Below are positions 16,672 through 25,818 of a DNA stretch of 64,000 nucleotides, piece by piece (position 1 is the stretch's first letter; each line of letters opens with the position of its first letter). The stretch comes from Bacteroidia bacterium. GTDB taxonomy: Bacteria; Bacteroidota; Bacteroidia; Bacteroidales; Prolixibacteraceae. The stretch spans positions 140,818-204,817 of the forward strand of contig JAPLDT010000009.1 of NCBI GenBank assembly GCA_026391315.1. The letters run 5' to 3'. The position numbers and the translations under genes were made by a program. The notes below the pieces were generated by a model. It did no database searches. It was not told the origin of the DNA and worked only from the letters and a program-made list of their open reading frames with translations.

Positions 16672-18738
16672 TTACTGCGTTTTTTTATACATGATCACAA
16701 GCGATCCCGGCTTATCATTAAGGTTTAATGTAAAGCCCTTCATCAATTCTTCTCCCGTTTTCGAAATTCTTACCTGAGAATCTTCATCTATTAGTTCATA
16801 GTTTTCTTTGGGGTCTACTCCACGTAGTTGTACAGTCAGGGATTTATCATTGCAATTTTTTCTACGGAAAGCCGTAATAATGCCATCTCCCTGTTCTTGT
16901 CTGTTCAATTGGTAGGCAATCCATACGTTGTCCTGTAACATGGATTCAGTACCGGTCAATGGATAGTAATCACCGTAATAATATGGACGCAAACGTTTAA
17001 AATCCAGAAAATATTTTTGTAATTCTTTCATAGAATGCAACTTGCTATTTATATCCCAATTGATTACCATCGAGCTGCTCATATTTGAACGAAAATGATA
17101 CGGTGTTATATTAAAATTACCGGTTCCATGAAGCGGAAGATAAAAATTCAGTCCGTAGGTGTGGTTTTGCGAGCCGTCAGGTTCACCATATTGGTAATCT
17201 GTTCGCCACAGCGGGGAACTCCTCGAGATAGTCTCCAAATCAATCCGTCGTCCGCCACTTGAACAATTATCGATAATAAGATGAGGGAAACGAACCAGTA
17301 AGCTGTCCCAGAAAGCATATAAACCTTCAATATGCCTGATCTCAGAAATCCCGGTACGATCAGGCTTGTCATTTGCTTTCCAATAGGGCATTGGATCAAA
17401 GTTGAAATCCTGGCGATAATAGTCGACACCTTCCTTCTTAAGAAAATCAGAAATATAGTTAGTCAGCCATAATCGGGCTTCGTTATTACCAAGATTAAAA
17501 AGGGCATTGTCTTTACCTGAAAGATTGAGCAACCATTCAGGATTTTTGTCTGCAAATTGAGTATTTTTGGTAACCCGCTCAGGTTCGAACCACAACAGAA
17601 ATTTGGCTCCAACTTTATGAGCCGCATCTGTAACCGGTTTTAGACCGTTGGGGAAATTTTCGATGTTGGGCGTCCAGTTACCAACCTTCCACCAGGCTCC
17701 ATTACAAGCATACCAACCTGCGTCGAGCCAGAATACTTCAGGAACAATATTAAATTGCTGATGGCGATTAATCATTGCAACAGAAAAAGATTCAGTGGCA
17801 CAGGTATGTTCGTTACACGGAGGAGGTCCTTCGCGGGCAAGAAAAGTCGAAAATGGCAATTCTACATGCTTCCCATCAATCTTGCGTGTATGATGGACTA
17901 GAACAAACTGTCTGAACTGATTATGACCAACCATACGGTCTTTCCCTTTCCAAAAAAGGAGGCAAATTTTGGGCGAGCGAATTTCTTCTTTCGGATAAAG
18001 GGCCAATTGCATTTTTTCCATGCCCGATTTCAGTGAGACTGTTTTTTCGTTAGCCTGCAAAACATCGGCATACCATTTGCCGGTCCATCCCACAGCGACC
18101 ATTATTCCCTGCTGACCGGGTGTTTCTATGTTGAAAAAAGGGAAAGCTGTATTGTCGGATGAACGTCCTCCAGCCGGGGTCATGTAGATATTTTTCCCTA
18201 TCTGCAAAGTCTCATCAATTGGTTGAAAATCATTCATTTTCGCATCACTTCCTTTGGCATGGTGAAGTATGAAGCTTCCTTTTTCTTTCGAGATAAAGGA
18301 ATAGTCTATAACAGCTGCCCTTTCAATTAATGGCGAATTCCTTTCTGAATTGTTTGTCAATTTAAGAACCCACTCAACAGCCTGGAAATCATTAAATAGA
18401 GTAACATTGCACTTTACAACAAGACCACTCTGTTTATCTGAGTAAGTGTAAATATCCTCTTCCACGTTTGGATCAGTCGATTTTATCTTTTCAGCGCTAT
18501 ACTGCCAGTCTTTGATAAAGCTTTCTGAGCTTTTCCCTCCATAAACAAATGAAAACGGAGGTATCTTACCCTTGGCAAAATGTTGTTTAACCCATTGATG
18601 CACCTCAATACCATTGGGCGATACATTCGGTTTAGGGAAACCATTTGCTTTATACTGACTCATAAACAGGATAAACAGAATCAACATTAAGATGCTCTTT
18701 TTAAAATACATACCTACTTTTATCACACTAATTTTCAT
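16672..18738 (-). CDS. GH36-like alpha-galactosidase, secreted
   Basis: This is a glycoside hydrolase of clan GH-D. The catalytic barrel shows FWLDAGWY, LLWFEPERV, a nucleophile region VDYYRQDFNFDP, the substrate loop DNCSSGGRRIDLE and an acid/base region WRTDY. An N-terminal hydrophobic stretch (KSILMLILFILF) acts as a signal peptide or membrane anchor, so the enzyme works in the periplasm or outside. I preferred the ATG at 18736-18738; starts 9 codons upstream or downstream are possible because ribosome sites are weak. It is the first gene of the minus-strand catabolic operon and faces the GntR gene. It is a paralogue of the G+C-rich GH36 at 27633-29720. Confidence 0.85.
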   Translation of the reverse strand: MKISVIKVGMYFKKSILMLILFILFMSQYKANGFPKPNVSPNGIEVHQWVKQHFAKGKIPPFSFVYGGKSSESFIKDWQYSAEKIKSTDPNVEEDIYTYSDKQSGLVVKCNVTLFNDFQAVEWVLKLTNNSERNSPLIERAAVIDYSFISKEKGSFILHHAKGSDAKMNDFQPIDETLQIGKNIYMTPAGGRSSDNTAFPFFNIETPGQQGIMVAVGWTGKWYADVLQANEKTVSLKSGMEKMQLALYPKEEIRSPKICLLFWKGKDRMVGHNQFRQFVLVHHTRKIDGKHVELPFSTFLAREGPPPCNEHTCATESFSVAMINRHQQFNIVPEVFWLDAGWYACNGAWWKVGNWTPNIENFPNGLKPVTDAAHKVGAKFLLWFEPERVTKNTQFADKNPEWLLNLSGKDNALFNLGNNEARLWLTNYISDFLKKEGVDYYRQDFNFDPMPYWKANDKPDRTGISEIRHIEGLYAFWDSLLVRFPHLIIDNCSSGGRRIDLETISRSSPLWRTDYQYGEPDGSQNHTYGLNFYLPLHGTGNFNITPYHFRSNMSSSMVINWDINSKLHSMKELQKYFLDFKRLRPYYYGDYYPLTGTESMLQDNVWIAYQLNRQEQGDGIITAFRRKNCNDKSLTVQLRGVDPKENYELIDEDSQVRISKTGEELMKGFTLNLNDKPGSLVIMYKKTQ

Positions 18739-18968
18739 GTTAATAATTTGTTTTTTAGTTAACATATGAAACTCCCAAAAATTACATTCTACAAATAATT
18801 TTTCTGCAAGCGAAGACTATTGTTGTACTGATTTGTCAGATTTTGTTTTATATGTTGGCTGATTTGACTGTTTTTGTATACAATAATACAAATAAAATAT
18901 GTAATATTAAATTATTTATATTAATTTGTACACATAAACTCATAATTTTTTACATATTTTTGTATTCG
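18739..18968. promoter_or_regulatory. Divergent promoter region with palindromic operator candidate
   Basis: This AT-rich spacer separates the GH36-led operon from the GntR-type regulator gene. It contains the perfect 10-bp palindrome TTGTATACAA at 18874-18883. That matches the general GTAnnnAC-type sites of FadR-subfamily GntR regulators. A related half-site, TTGTACACA, follows near 18925. The position between the divergent genes suits autoregulation plus control of the catabolic operon. Promoter elements themselves could not be assigned with confidence. Confidence 0.5.
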
Positions 18969-19622
18969 ATGAATAGCATAAATAAAATATCTTCTATGAT
19001 TGATATATATTTGACATTATTTAATAAAATAATCCTGGGAGAATATCCGGCCGGCATCAGACTGAAAGAAGAATCCCTTGCAACAGAATTTAATATCAGC
19101 AGAACCCCTGTTCGCTCTGTCCTCCAGCAGCTTGAACAGGATGGTCTTATACAGATATTTCCAAATAAAGGAGCTATTGTTTTACCTTTTTCTGCTGATG
19201 AAATTGAAGAGATCTATGAAATCCGAAAGTCCCTCGAATTATTATGTCTGGAAATTTCCGCCCCAATTCTCAGTGTACAAAAACTGATCGAATTAAAAAA
19301 GAAAATCATTGAAAACGCCAATAATGAAGATATTCAGGTTCATACTGACCTGGATGCGCACTTTCATTCCTATATTATCAATTCAACAGGGAAAAAACGG
19401 CTGATTGACATGCTAAATCAGCTTTTCCGGTTAATTCAAAGTTTTCGGAGCTTAGGATTTATGGATAAGGAAACTAAAGAATCAACAATCAATGAACACC
19501 TAGAAATATTAGATGCACTGTGCCGCCGCGATATAGCTCTTGCAAAAGAACTGATGAGAAAGCACATTGATAATTCAAAGATAATTGCGCTTTCTCAGCT
19601 GTTGAAAGCCAGAAACACATAA
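18969..19622 (+). CDS. GntR-family transcriptional regulator (FadR/FCD type)
   Basis: This regulator has 217 residues when started at the ATG at 18969. An upstream in-frame ATG at 18843 would add 42 residues of low-complexity, non-coding character and would swallow the operator, so I rejected it. The N-terminal winged helix-turn-helix is GntR-like (LKEESLATEFNISRTPVRSV, then LEQDGLI). The C-terminal all-helical FCD domain has the expected metal or ligand residues (EIRKSLEL, DLDAHFHSYII, EHLEILDAL). FCD regulators usually sense organic or sugar acids. It is divergent from the catabolic operon and probably represses it until an intermediate binds. Confidence 0.9.
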   Translation: MNSINKISSMIDIYLTLFNKIILGEYPAGIRLKEESLATEFNISRTPVRSVLQQLEQDGLIQIFPNKGAIVLPFSADEIEEIYEIRKSLELLCLEISAPILSVQKLIELKKKIIENANNEDIQVHTDLDAHFHSYIINSTGKKRLIDMLNQLFRLIQSFRSLGFMDKETKESTINEHLEILDALCRRDIALAKELMRKHIDNSKIIALSQLLKARNT

Positions 19623-19649
19623 CCTGCCTGGTTGTGAAGTCAAATTACT

Positions 19650-21743
19650 TTATTCACTGAGCATAAGCCTCATCTGCCAGGAATCAACAAATGGTATTAC
19701 AAATCTTTGATAAGGACCATCTGTCCTTGAAGATTGGATAATGGTTTCCTTACATTCCATATCGTAAACTTTAATGGTTTTATTATCTGTTTTTAGCATC
19801 AGGACGATGTCTTTGGCCGGATCAAAAGATGAATTGGTAAAAGCCAAAGCGATCTTGCCGTTTTCCGGTTCTCGTATCCACAGGTTGATCTTATGAAAGG
19901 ATGCAATATAGCCCGACAGCTTATCTTTAGAGAGCCAGCGGAAAATGGCTTTCATTTGCGAACTTTTGGAGAGATTTTCCATAAATATCCATGGATAATA
20001 GCCTGCCACGCAAATACGCCCGCCCAATTTATTTTCAAATACCCCCATCGTGCAGTCCGAAACTTCTTTTCCCGTGTAGTCAATCAGAGTGGTAAGGGTC
20101 TGTGCTTTATCGTCGCTTTTGCGGAGTGTGTATGCCTGCGATTTCCAGAACGATTGCCGGTTGTCACGTTCCCTGCCGGCAAATTCCCCATTAAGTGGAT
20201 GGTTGGAAAATTTTTCAATCCGGTCTTTATTCTCAGAACCTACGATCTCAAATCCGGTCAGTTCGCCAAAACCCATGTCGTTCAGCTGCTGCAAGGTTTC
20301 GGCATCCATATAAACGCCGCCTGAAAGCAGTTTCTTGATTTCATCTTTCGAAAGGGCAAAAATATTGTCTTTCCCAAGGATCGTTACCTGCGCATTTTTG
20401 CCTGAATAACAGGCAGGCAGGCCAATGTTGTAAATATCGTGATTGACCAGCGGGTTTCCTGAACTTAACCAGTTACCATCTGCTAATTTCCCGGTAATAA
20501 AACTGTTTTTATTCCAAAAAGTGTGAATTCCAGTAAGTGCAGAACGCCCCAGCGATTTGGCCATTAGGTCGAAGAATGGACGTGCTTCCTGTAACCGGGC
20601 TACCAGCGGTTCGTATTCATCCAGTGGCTCATCATAAAAGGAAAGCACATTAAAAGCGGCTCCGGTACAGCCTGCCGCGATATGAGAGCAGGCTTCAAGC
20701 GCCACCATATTGGCCGCTTTTTTTAATCGTTGATAAGGGAAACATTCAATCTCTGACTGGACGGAAACCACCTCTTGCGGTAACACGGAAACCTGTCTGC
20801 CTATATCGTGCGATTTTCCAACCAATTCATTGTTATTGTTATCGTAATAATAACCACCTCCGGGTCGCCACATTACCGGGGCATGATTTGGTCCTGCCAG
20901 AATTTTGGACCAGTTGTCAAAATCATAACCTTCATAAAAGCGGTCACCCGTCATAAAACCGATTGGCATAACCGGACTTATATCATGTACCGTCTTTTCA
21001 ATCAGGACGAACAACCGGGAGATGGTAATCCGGTTATGTTGCAGCCATGCTTCCCGAATTTTCAGCTTTTTTTCGACCGTGCCTTCATTCATCGCCTTTT
21101 TTAAACTTTCGCGCGTATATTTGGCACCGGTTTCCTTTTCAAAAATTGTCAGACAATTGTCGCAAAAACAGCCAAGCCCGATGGGCATGTGCCCTAACCG
21201 GACATCGTCATCGACCCAGATATAATCAGGATTTGCCTGAGTGGTCAGTTGGTAGATGTTCCTGATATATTCCCGCATATTTTCATCATTGGGGCAAAAG
21301 GAGCCGTTACAAACTTCCCCGTCGATGTTGGTCATGAACGTATAATTCCCTTTCAAAGAGTTGTCAAGGTTTTCATTGTGATGACCGATGGTGGTCAGGA
21401 TATTGATCCCGGTCTTGTATCCCCGTTTCCGGGCCTGTTCCATCCGAACCTTTAAGATTCCGGCCCGTTGCCTGAAAACATCAAGTGGAATCGGGGCATG
21501 TGTCACCGAGTGAAAAAAAGTAATCTCATCGGTAGCGCCTTTGTGCTTGTCAAACAAATCGAAAAGTTCGTTGCAACGTTTCTCTGAAGTCCATTGCGAA
21601 ACCCCGATCCTGAAAGAAATAAAGGCCTTTTCAATTTTTGTATCCGGCGAACTGACCGACATTGATGAACCACCCGGTTTATTCGCCACCTGATTGCAAC
21701 TAATCAGGATAAATACTGAAATAATGACGATTAATTTGTTCAT
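19650..21743 (-). CDS. Lipoprotein of unrecognised family, probable TIM-barrel glycosidase
   Basis: This 697-residue protein begins with a lipoprotein signal ending LISC, so it is membrane-anchored. I do not recognise the family. The central region has features of an (alpha/beta)8 glycosidase: DYIWVDDDVRLGHMP followed by a Cys pair (CFCDNC), and later MWRPGGGYYYD, EIECFPYQ and FNVLSFYDE. Acidic residues in these strands are candidates for catalysis. The C-terminal 200 residues look like beta-rich accessory domains. It is the last gene of the polysaccharide locus and convergent with the GntR gene. Its first 30 residues closely resemble those of the GH95 lipoprotein, although the mature proteins are unrelated. 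Confidence 0.6.
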   Translation of the reverse strand: MNKLIVIISVFILISCNQVANKPGGSSMSVSSPDTKIEKAFISFRIGVSQWTSEKRCNELFDLFDKHKGATDEITFFHSVTHAPIPLDVFRQRAGILKVRMEQARKRGYKTGINILTTIGHHNENLDNSLKGNYTFMTNIDGEVCNGSFCPNDENMREYIRNIYQLTTQANPDYIWVDDDVRLGHMPIGLGCFCDNCLTIFEKETGAKYTRESLKKAMNEGTVEKKLKIREAWLQHNRITISRLFVLIEKTVHDISPVMPIGFMTGDRFYEGYDFDNWSKILAGPNHAPVMWRPGGGYYYDNNNNELVGKSHDIGRQVSVLPQEVVSVQSEIECFPYQRLKKAANMVALEACSHIAAGCTGAAFNVLSFYDEPLDEYEPLVARLQEARPFFDLMAKSLGRSALTGIHTFWNKNSFITGKLADGNWLSSGNPLVNHDIYNIGLPACYSGKNAQVTILGKDNIFALSKDEIKKLLSGGVYMDAETLQQLNDMGFGELTGFEIVGSENKDRIEKFSNHPLNGEFAGRERDNRQSFWKSQAYTLRKSDDKAQTLTTLIDYTGKEVSDCTMGVFENKLGGRICVAGYYPWIFMENLSKSSQMKAIFRWLSKDKLSGYIASFHKINLWIREPENGKIALAFTNSSFDPAKDIVLMLKTDNKTIKVYDMECKETIIQSSRTDGPYQRFVIPFVDSWQMRLMLSE

Positions 21744-21966
21744 GTTTATCTGTTTATTAATTTATTTTGATGAATATCGGAAATTACAAACAAATGATTA
21801 TATTAAATCCAAGCATTCAAAGCAAGTGTGGACACTGCACGTATCCCTTACTTGTAGGCATTGATCCCATCTTCCAAGTCTCTCTTTCCTTCAAAACATT
21901 TTACTCCTATAACACAATTTTACTTTTAAAAACATTTGACCCGTTTACAAAACAAGTAAAGGTGCT

Positions 21967-23025
21967 TCAAAAATTATTGAACACATCGTGACCGGGACGC
22001 AGCGACCCGTCCATGGCAATGAAGTGCATCGAGCTGGCCGAACTTAGTACGCCAAACTGTGCACGATGTAAGTCGCCCACCAAACTCTCGTGGAGCGCGT
22101 GCGGCATGAAACCTATGCCAGCCCGAGCAAGATTCCCGCAGTCGGAGACTACGATCTGTGCACGTTCTGCATCGTCCAATGAACCCCAACAGCACTCGGT
22201 GGCCAGCACGCCTTTGTTCTGCTGACTGGCAAAATCAACGGTTTCGCGTAACACCTCCGGCTTCGCGAAGTAGGGATGGATAAGATACAGATCACTGATT
22301 GTCTTTACAGCACGGAGCTGTTCGAGGCCCCCTTGTATGCTTACACTTACTGGCTGCGAAGCTCCCAAATCCTTGCACATTTTGTAACTATGTGTAAGCC
22401 ACTCCAGTGTGAGCGACCAATTTCCGTTGTTGTGCGGTTCGTTGCACAGATCCCAAGCCAGAATACGATTGTCTTTGGCGTGATCGCCCACGACTTTTTC
22501 CAGATAGGGCTGGAACACATAGTTGGCGGCCTCTCCCCTCTTGCCGTAGCTGACGAACCAGTAATTCAACATCTCTTCAGCAATACCGCCGAACCCTGGA
22601 ACGCTGTGCCAATTATTGAACAGCGTGGGCACCACTTTGAGTCCATGGTTGTTAGCAATATCCACTGCCGTCTCGAAATGTTCGGTAAAACCTAACGGAT
22701 CCACAGCAAAGGCGTCGAATGACAGCCAGTAGCGAACTGTGTTGATCTTCGGAAAGTATTTCTTCCCCAGCCCGAGTTCCGTATCGAACTTCTCTGGCCG
22801 GAACTGACGCCAAATGCTGTAACCGGTTGCCTCATAGCTCGGTTGGTAATTGAAACCGCGAATATCGTGGTACGGATTCACCCAAGCCTGCATCGCCTTC
22901 GTCGCCGGTTCCGCTGCAAATGCGTTGACTCCAATATTGGCGATCACCGTTCCTGCGATCGTTCCCGCACTGATTTTCAGCACCTCGCGGCGGGTAATGT
23001 TTCCTGATACTTGCTTATTATTCAT
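21967..23025 (-). CDS. GH5-like glycoside hydrolase with Tat-type signal
   Basis: This 352-residue protein resembles clan GH-A endo-glycanases (GH5-like). The acid/base Glu is likely in WDLCNEPHN and the nucleophile Glu in LATECCWGS. The N-terminus carries a twin-arginine motif (TRREVLKIS) and a hydrophobic stretch ending AFAAEP, so export by Tat is likely. The DNA is clearly richer in G+C than its neighbours, as for the GH36 at 27633-29720, which suggests acquisition from another lineage. A spacer of 176 nt separates it from the GH95 gene upstream and 223 nt from the lipoprotein gene downstream. The substrate is unknown. Confidence 0.75.
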   Translation of the reverse strand: MNNKQVSGNITRREVLKISAGTIAGTVIANIGVNAFAAEPATKAMQAWVNPYHDIRGFNYQPSYEATGYSIWRQFRPEKFDTELGLGKKYFPKINTVRYWLSFDAFAVDPLGFTEHFETAVDIANNHGLKVVPTLFNNWHSVPGFGGIAEEMLNYWFVSYGKRGEAANYVFQPYLEKVVGDHAKDNRILAWDLCNEPHNNGNWSLTLEWLTHSYKMCKDLGASQPVSVSIQGGLEQLRAVKTISDLYLIHPYFAKPEVLRETVDFASQQNKGVLATECCWGSLDDAERAQIVVSDCGNLARAGIGFMPHALHESLVGDLHRAQFGVLSSASSMHFIAMDGSLRPGHDVFNNF

Positions 23026-23201
23026 TAAGTGTCTTTATAATAAAAATGATGTTCATACATTTTCAATTCTAATCGATTCCCACTCCTGGTTAGGTTTTTA
23101 GGGATTGAGCTAAACCAATCGATCAAACTTCGATGCGCCTTTCGTTTTAAACATATTTTTCTTTTAGCGCATCATTACCGATATGTTATTTGCCAATTCT
23201 C

Positions 23202-25796
23202 TTAAAAAGTCAATTGGTATTCCTGACCCTTCCCGGTGTCAAAGCTGATGATCCCTTTGTCTTTATTACTGGTATATTTCACCTCTTTCCCGCTACAGGT
23301 TATTTTTATTTTATCGAACCCTTTGTCTTTAAAATGGCAAGTCTTACCAGCAAAAGAAATAATATTCGCAGAATATACTTTCCCTTTATTCCATTCCAAA
23401 CCAACTTCAAACCCGCCCCTGGCTTTTAAACCAGTAACCTTCCCTTTGGATAAATTAGCCGGAAGAGCCGGCAGAAACCTTAACAAGCCCTGCCTGTCCT
23501 GAAAAATCATTTCGGTGATGGCTGATCCTAAGGCGAGACTTGCCTCGACCTGGACTAACTTTACTCCCTTAAACCATGCTAAGCCACCTCTCGCACCACT
23601 CCAATCATTACAGGTAATAAGCAGATTATCAATAGTATGAACAGGTAACAACCTTACTAATTCGTCATAAGCTTCTTCTGCTTTGTAAAGTCTTGCAAGC
23701 AGTTGTGCATCCCAGACAAAAGTCAGGGACTGAGTCATTTTCCTTCCTGTTTCGTGTCTTTTGAGAATGGCTTTGTAAGCAGCATCTGCATATTCTTTTG
23801 TGTTTTCAAAGGATATCCTGTCTCCCGGACACAAACCAACCAATAATGACCGGTGGCGATGTCCCGGGTCGGCCATCGTATGATCTTCCAACCATTCACT
23901 CATGCTACCGTCCGCATTAATCCTGGGCAATGGAACGCGATCAACAATGGATTGCCATTTTTTAATCTTTGAAGGATCGGTCTTTAATAAATTCCCTGCC
24001 TCAATTAAATGCCCGAATACATCATGAATTAATTCCAGGTCCATCGAGGAAGCCGAAGATGAAAAACCTTGTCTCTTCCTCCCGGCAATGGGCATTTCAG
24101 GAGAAGCGCTTAAAGAAGGGACTAAGCGTCCATTACGGTCTTCTACCAGAAAGTCTTCATAGAAGTTCCCGATTTCAACTAAAAATGGGAACAAATGATT
24201 TTGTAAATAGGAGCGATCATTACTATACTCCCAATGTTGCCACAAGATCTGGGCAACCCAGGCCGCACCTCCTGTCCAGGGAAAACAAATATTATCGAAA
24301 TTTCCGATATTTTTATTATCTAATACACCACCATAAGCAACCCCTTTAGCTCCATACAGATCTTTTGCGGCTTTCCGCCCCCCCTCTTTTAAGGTTTCTA
24401 CCCAATCCATTAAAGGTATCATCAGATCTCCAAGATTCAGCATATCCAGGGGCCAATAACACATTTCAACATTTAAATCAATATGGTAATCACAATCCCA
24501 TGCAGGACGCCGGTCCTGGTTCCAGATACCCTGGAGGTTAATTGGAGCTTTCGCAGGTTGACCCTCTGGCTGTGGACGACCACTTGATATCGCAAGGTAC
24601 CGCGACATATTAAACATCTTTTCCAGTAAAGCCGGAGATGCGGTATTTTCATCAACAGATTTCTTCAACAATGAATCAGTAGAAATAATTGGTTTGTCAG
24701 GTCCCAGACTTAATGAAACCCTATTGTATATCTTTTGAAAATCCTGAATGTGAGCCTCTTTGAGCGTATCGTAACTTTCCGTTACCCTGTCAAGTTTTTC
24801 GATTGTTTTCTTTACAAGATCGGCGCCCTTTTCAAATTCATCATCTACGGTGATGGCCAATAATATAAGCACCTCGTCAGCAGTATCAAAAAAGGTGGAA
24901 GCGCCATCTTCTTTCCTAAACATTTCATTCTTACTAAACACATACTTTAAACCAAAATCTTTTTTGGGCATATCTGCTTTGTTTTGAATAAGCTCCTTCC
25001 TGCCAATGGTAAGACGCCCTCCCCGTTGAATCACTTTCACGGCAATAGCAAATTCCCTTCCCTCTTCAAATTTCCCTTTTAAAATAACCTTATCCTGAGT
25101 GGCGTAACCGGTTACTTCGCATTCCGGATCCAGTAAACGGGAAAGTGAAACTTCTCCCGTTAACATACCGGCACGGTCTGCAGTCAAATGTGTTGCCATC
25201 ACCCCTTGCTTCCACGAAGAAAAAATCTCGCGCGTAAACATGACATTGTCCACCCGATATTTTACTTCGACTAGACCCTTATCCATATACAACACACGTT
25301 TATAATCTGTTATGGGCTTATTGGCATGCTGGAAACTGATATACAGATCACCGGCCGGCACATAAGGATTAATATAGATTGCGTTACCGGAAGCTGGAAT
25401 TTTTTGTTCCATAAGATCTTCCGCTTTATCCCATTCTCCTTTTAGGTTTAATTCCCTGATCTTTTTGATGTCAGAAGCGGTTTTATGTTCCTGGTAGCTC
25501 CAGAATTGCCTCCATAATAAATCGTGATTAACGGAGATCCGCTCATGTTGCACTGCCCCTAAAACCATTCCTCCAAGACGGCCATTACCTACGGGATAGC
25601 CCTCTGCCCATTCAGATGCCGGCTTTCCAGACCAGATTATATTTCCGGAATTCAACGCTAAAGAATCTTCCCCTTTGATTCTACTTATTAGAGAAGAATT
25701 TAAATTTCCTGACTTTGTTGAACCGCCCGCTTTACCTTTCACCTGATTGCAACTAAACAGGAGGAATATGGAAATAACAACGATTATTTTGTTCAT
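23202..25796 (-). CDS. GH95 alpha-L-fucosidase/galactosidase-like lipoprotein
   Basis: This 864-residue protein has the GH95 layout: lipoprotein signal (LLFSC), an N-terminal beta-sandwich (about 50-300), an (alpha/alpha)6 barrel (about 350-740) and a C-terminal beta domain. Signature stretches are WSGKPASEWAEGYPVGNGRL, INLQGIWN, HIDLNVEMCYWP, SLSASPEMPI (general-acid Glu region) and GHRHRSLLVGLCPGD. The two residues that activate the catalytic water are usually Asn-x-Asn; here the first is Asp (DLN). GH95 enzymes are inverting alpha-1,2-L-fucosidases, and some act on alpha-L-galactose. It is followed by the GH5-like gene, and GH29 lies 22 nt upstream. Confidence 0.88.
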   Translation of the reverse strand: MNKIIVVISIFLLFSCNQVKGKAGGSTKSGNLNSSLISRIKGEDSLALNSGNIIWSGKPASEWAEGYPVGNGRLGGMVLGAVQHERISVNHDLLWRQFWSYQEHKTASDIKKIRELNLKGEWDKAEDLMEQKIPASGNAIYINPYVPAGDLYISFQHANKPITDYKRVLYMDKGLVEVKYRVDNVMFTREIFSSWKQGVMATHLTADRAGMLTGEVSLSRLLDPECEVTGYATQDKVILKGKFEEGREFAIAVKVIQRGGRLTIGRKELIQNKADMPKKDFGLKYVFSKNEMFRKEDGASTFFDTADEVLILLAITVDDEFEKGADLVKKTIEKLDRVTESYDTLKEAHIQDFQKIYNRVSLSLGPDKPIISTDSLLKKSVDENTASPALLEKMFNMSRYLAISSGRPQPEGQPAKAPINLQGIWNQDRRPAWDCDYHIDLNVEMCYWPLDMLNLGDLMIPLMDWVETLKEGGRKAAKDLYGAKGVAYGGVLDNKNIGNFDNICFPWTGGAAWVAQILWQHWEYSNDRSYLQNHLFPFLVEIGNFYEDFLVEDRNGRLVPSLSASPEMPIAGRKRQGFSSSASSMDLELIHDVFGHLIEAGNLLKTDPSKIKKWQSIVDRVPLPRINADGSMSEWLEDHTMADPGHRHRSLLVGLCPGDRISFENTKEYADAAYKAILKRHETGRKMTQSLTFVWDAQLLARLYKAEEAYDELVRLLPVHTIDNLLITCNDWSGARGGLAWFKGVKLVQVEASLALGSAITEMIFQDRQGLLRFLPALPANLSKGKVTGLKARGGFEVGLEWNKGKVYSANIISFAGKTCHFKDKGFDKIKITCSGKEVKYTSNKDKGIISFDTGKGQEYQLTF

Positions 25797-25818
25797 GGTT
25801 ATTCACTTTTTAATGCAA

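Noticed and set aside
18843..18968. Upstream in-frame ATG adding 42 residues to the GntR regulator
   Set aside because: The added residues have no domain character, the DNA is AT-rich spacer with the operator palindrome inside, and homology begins at the ATG at 18969.
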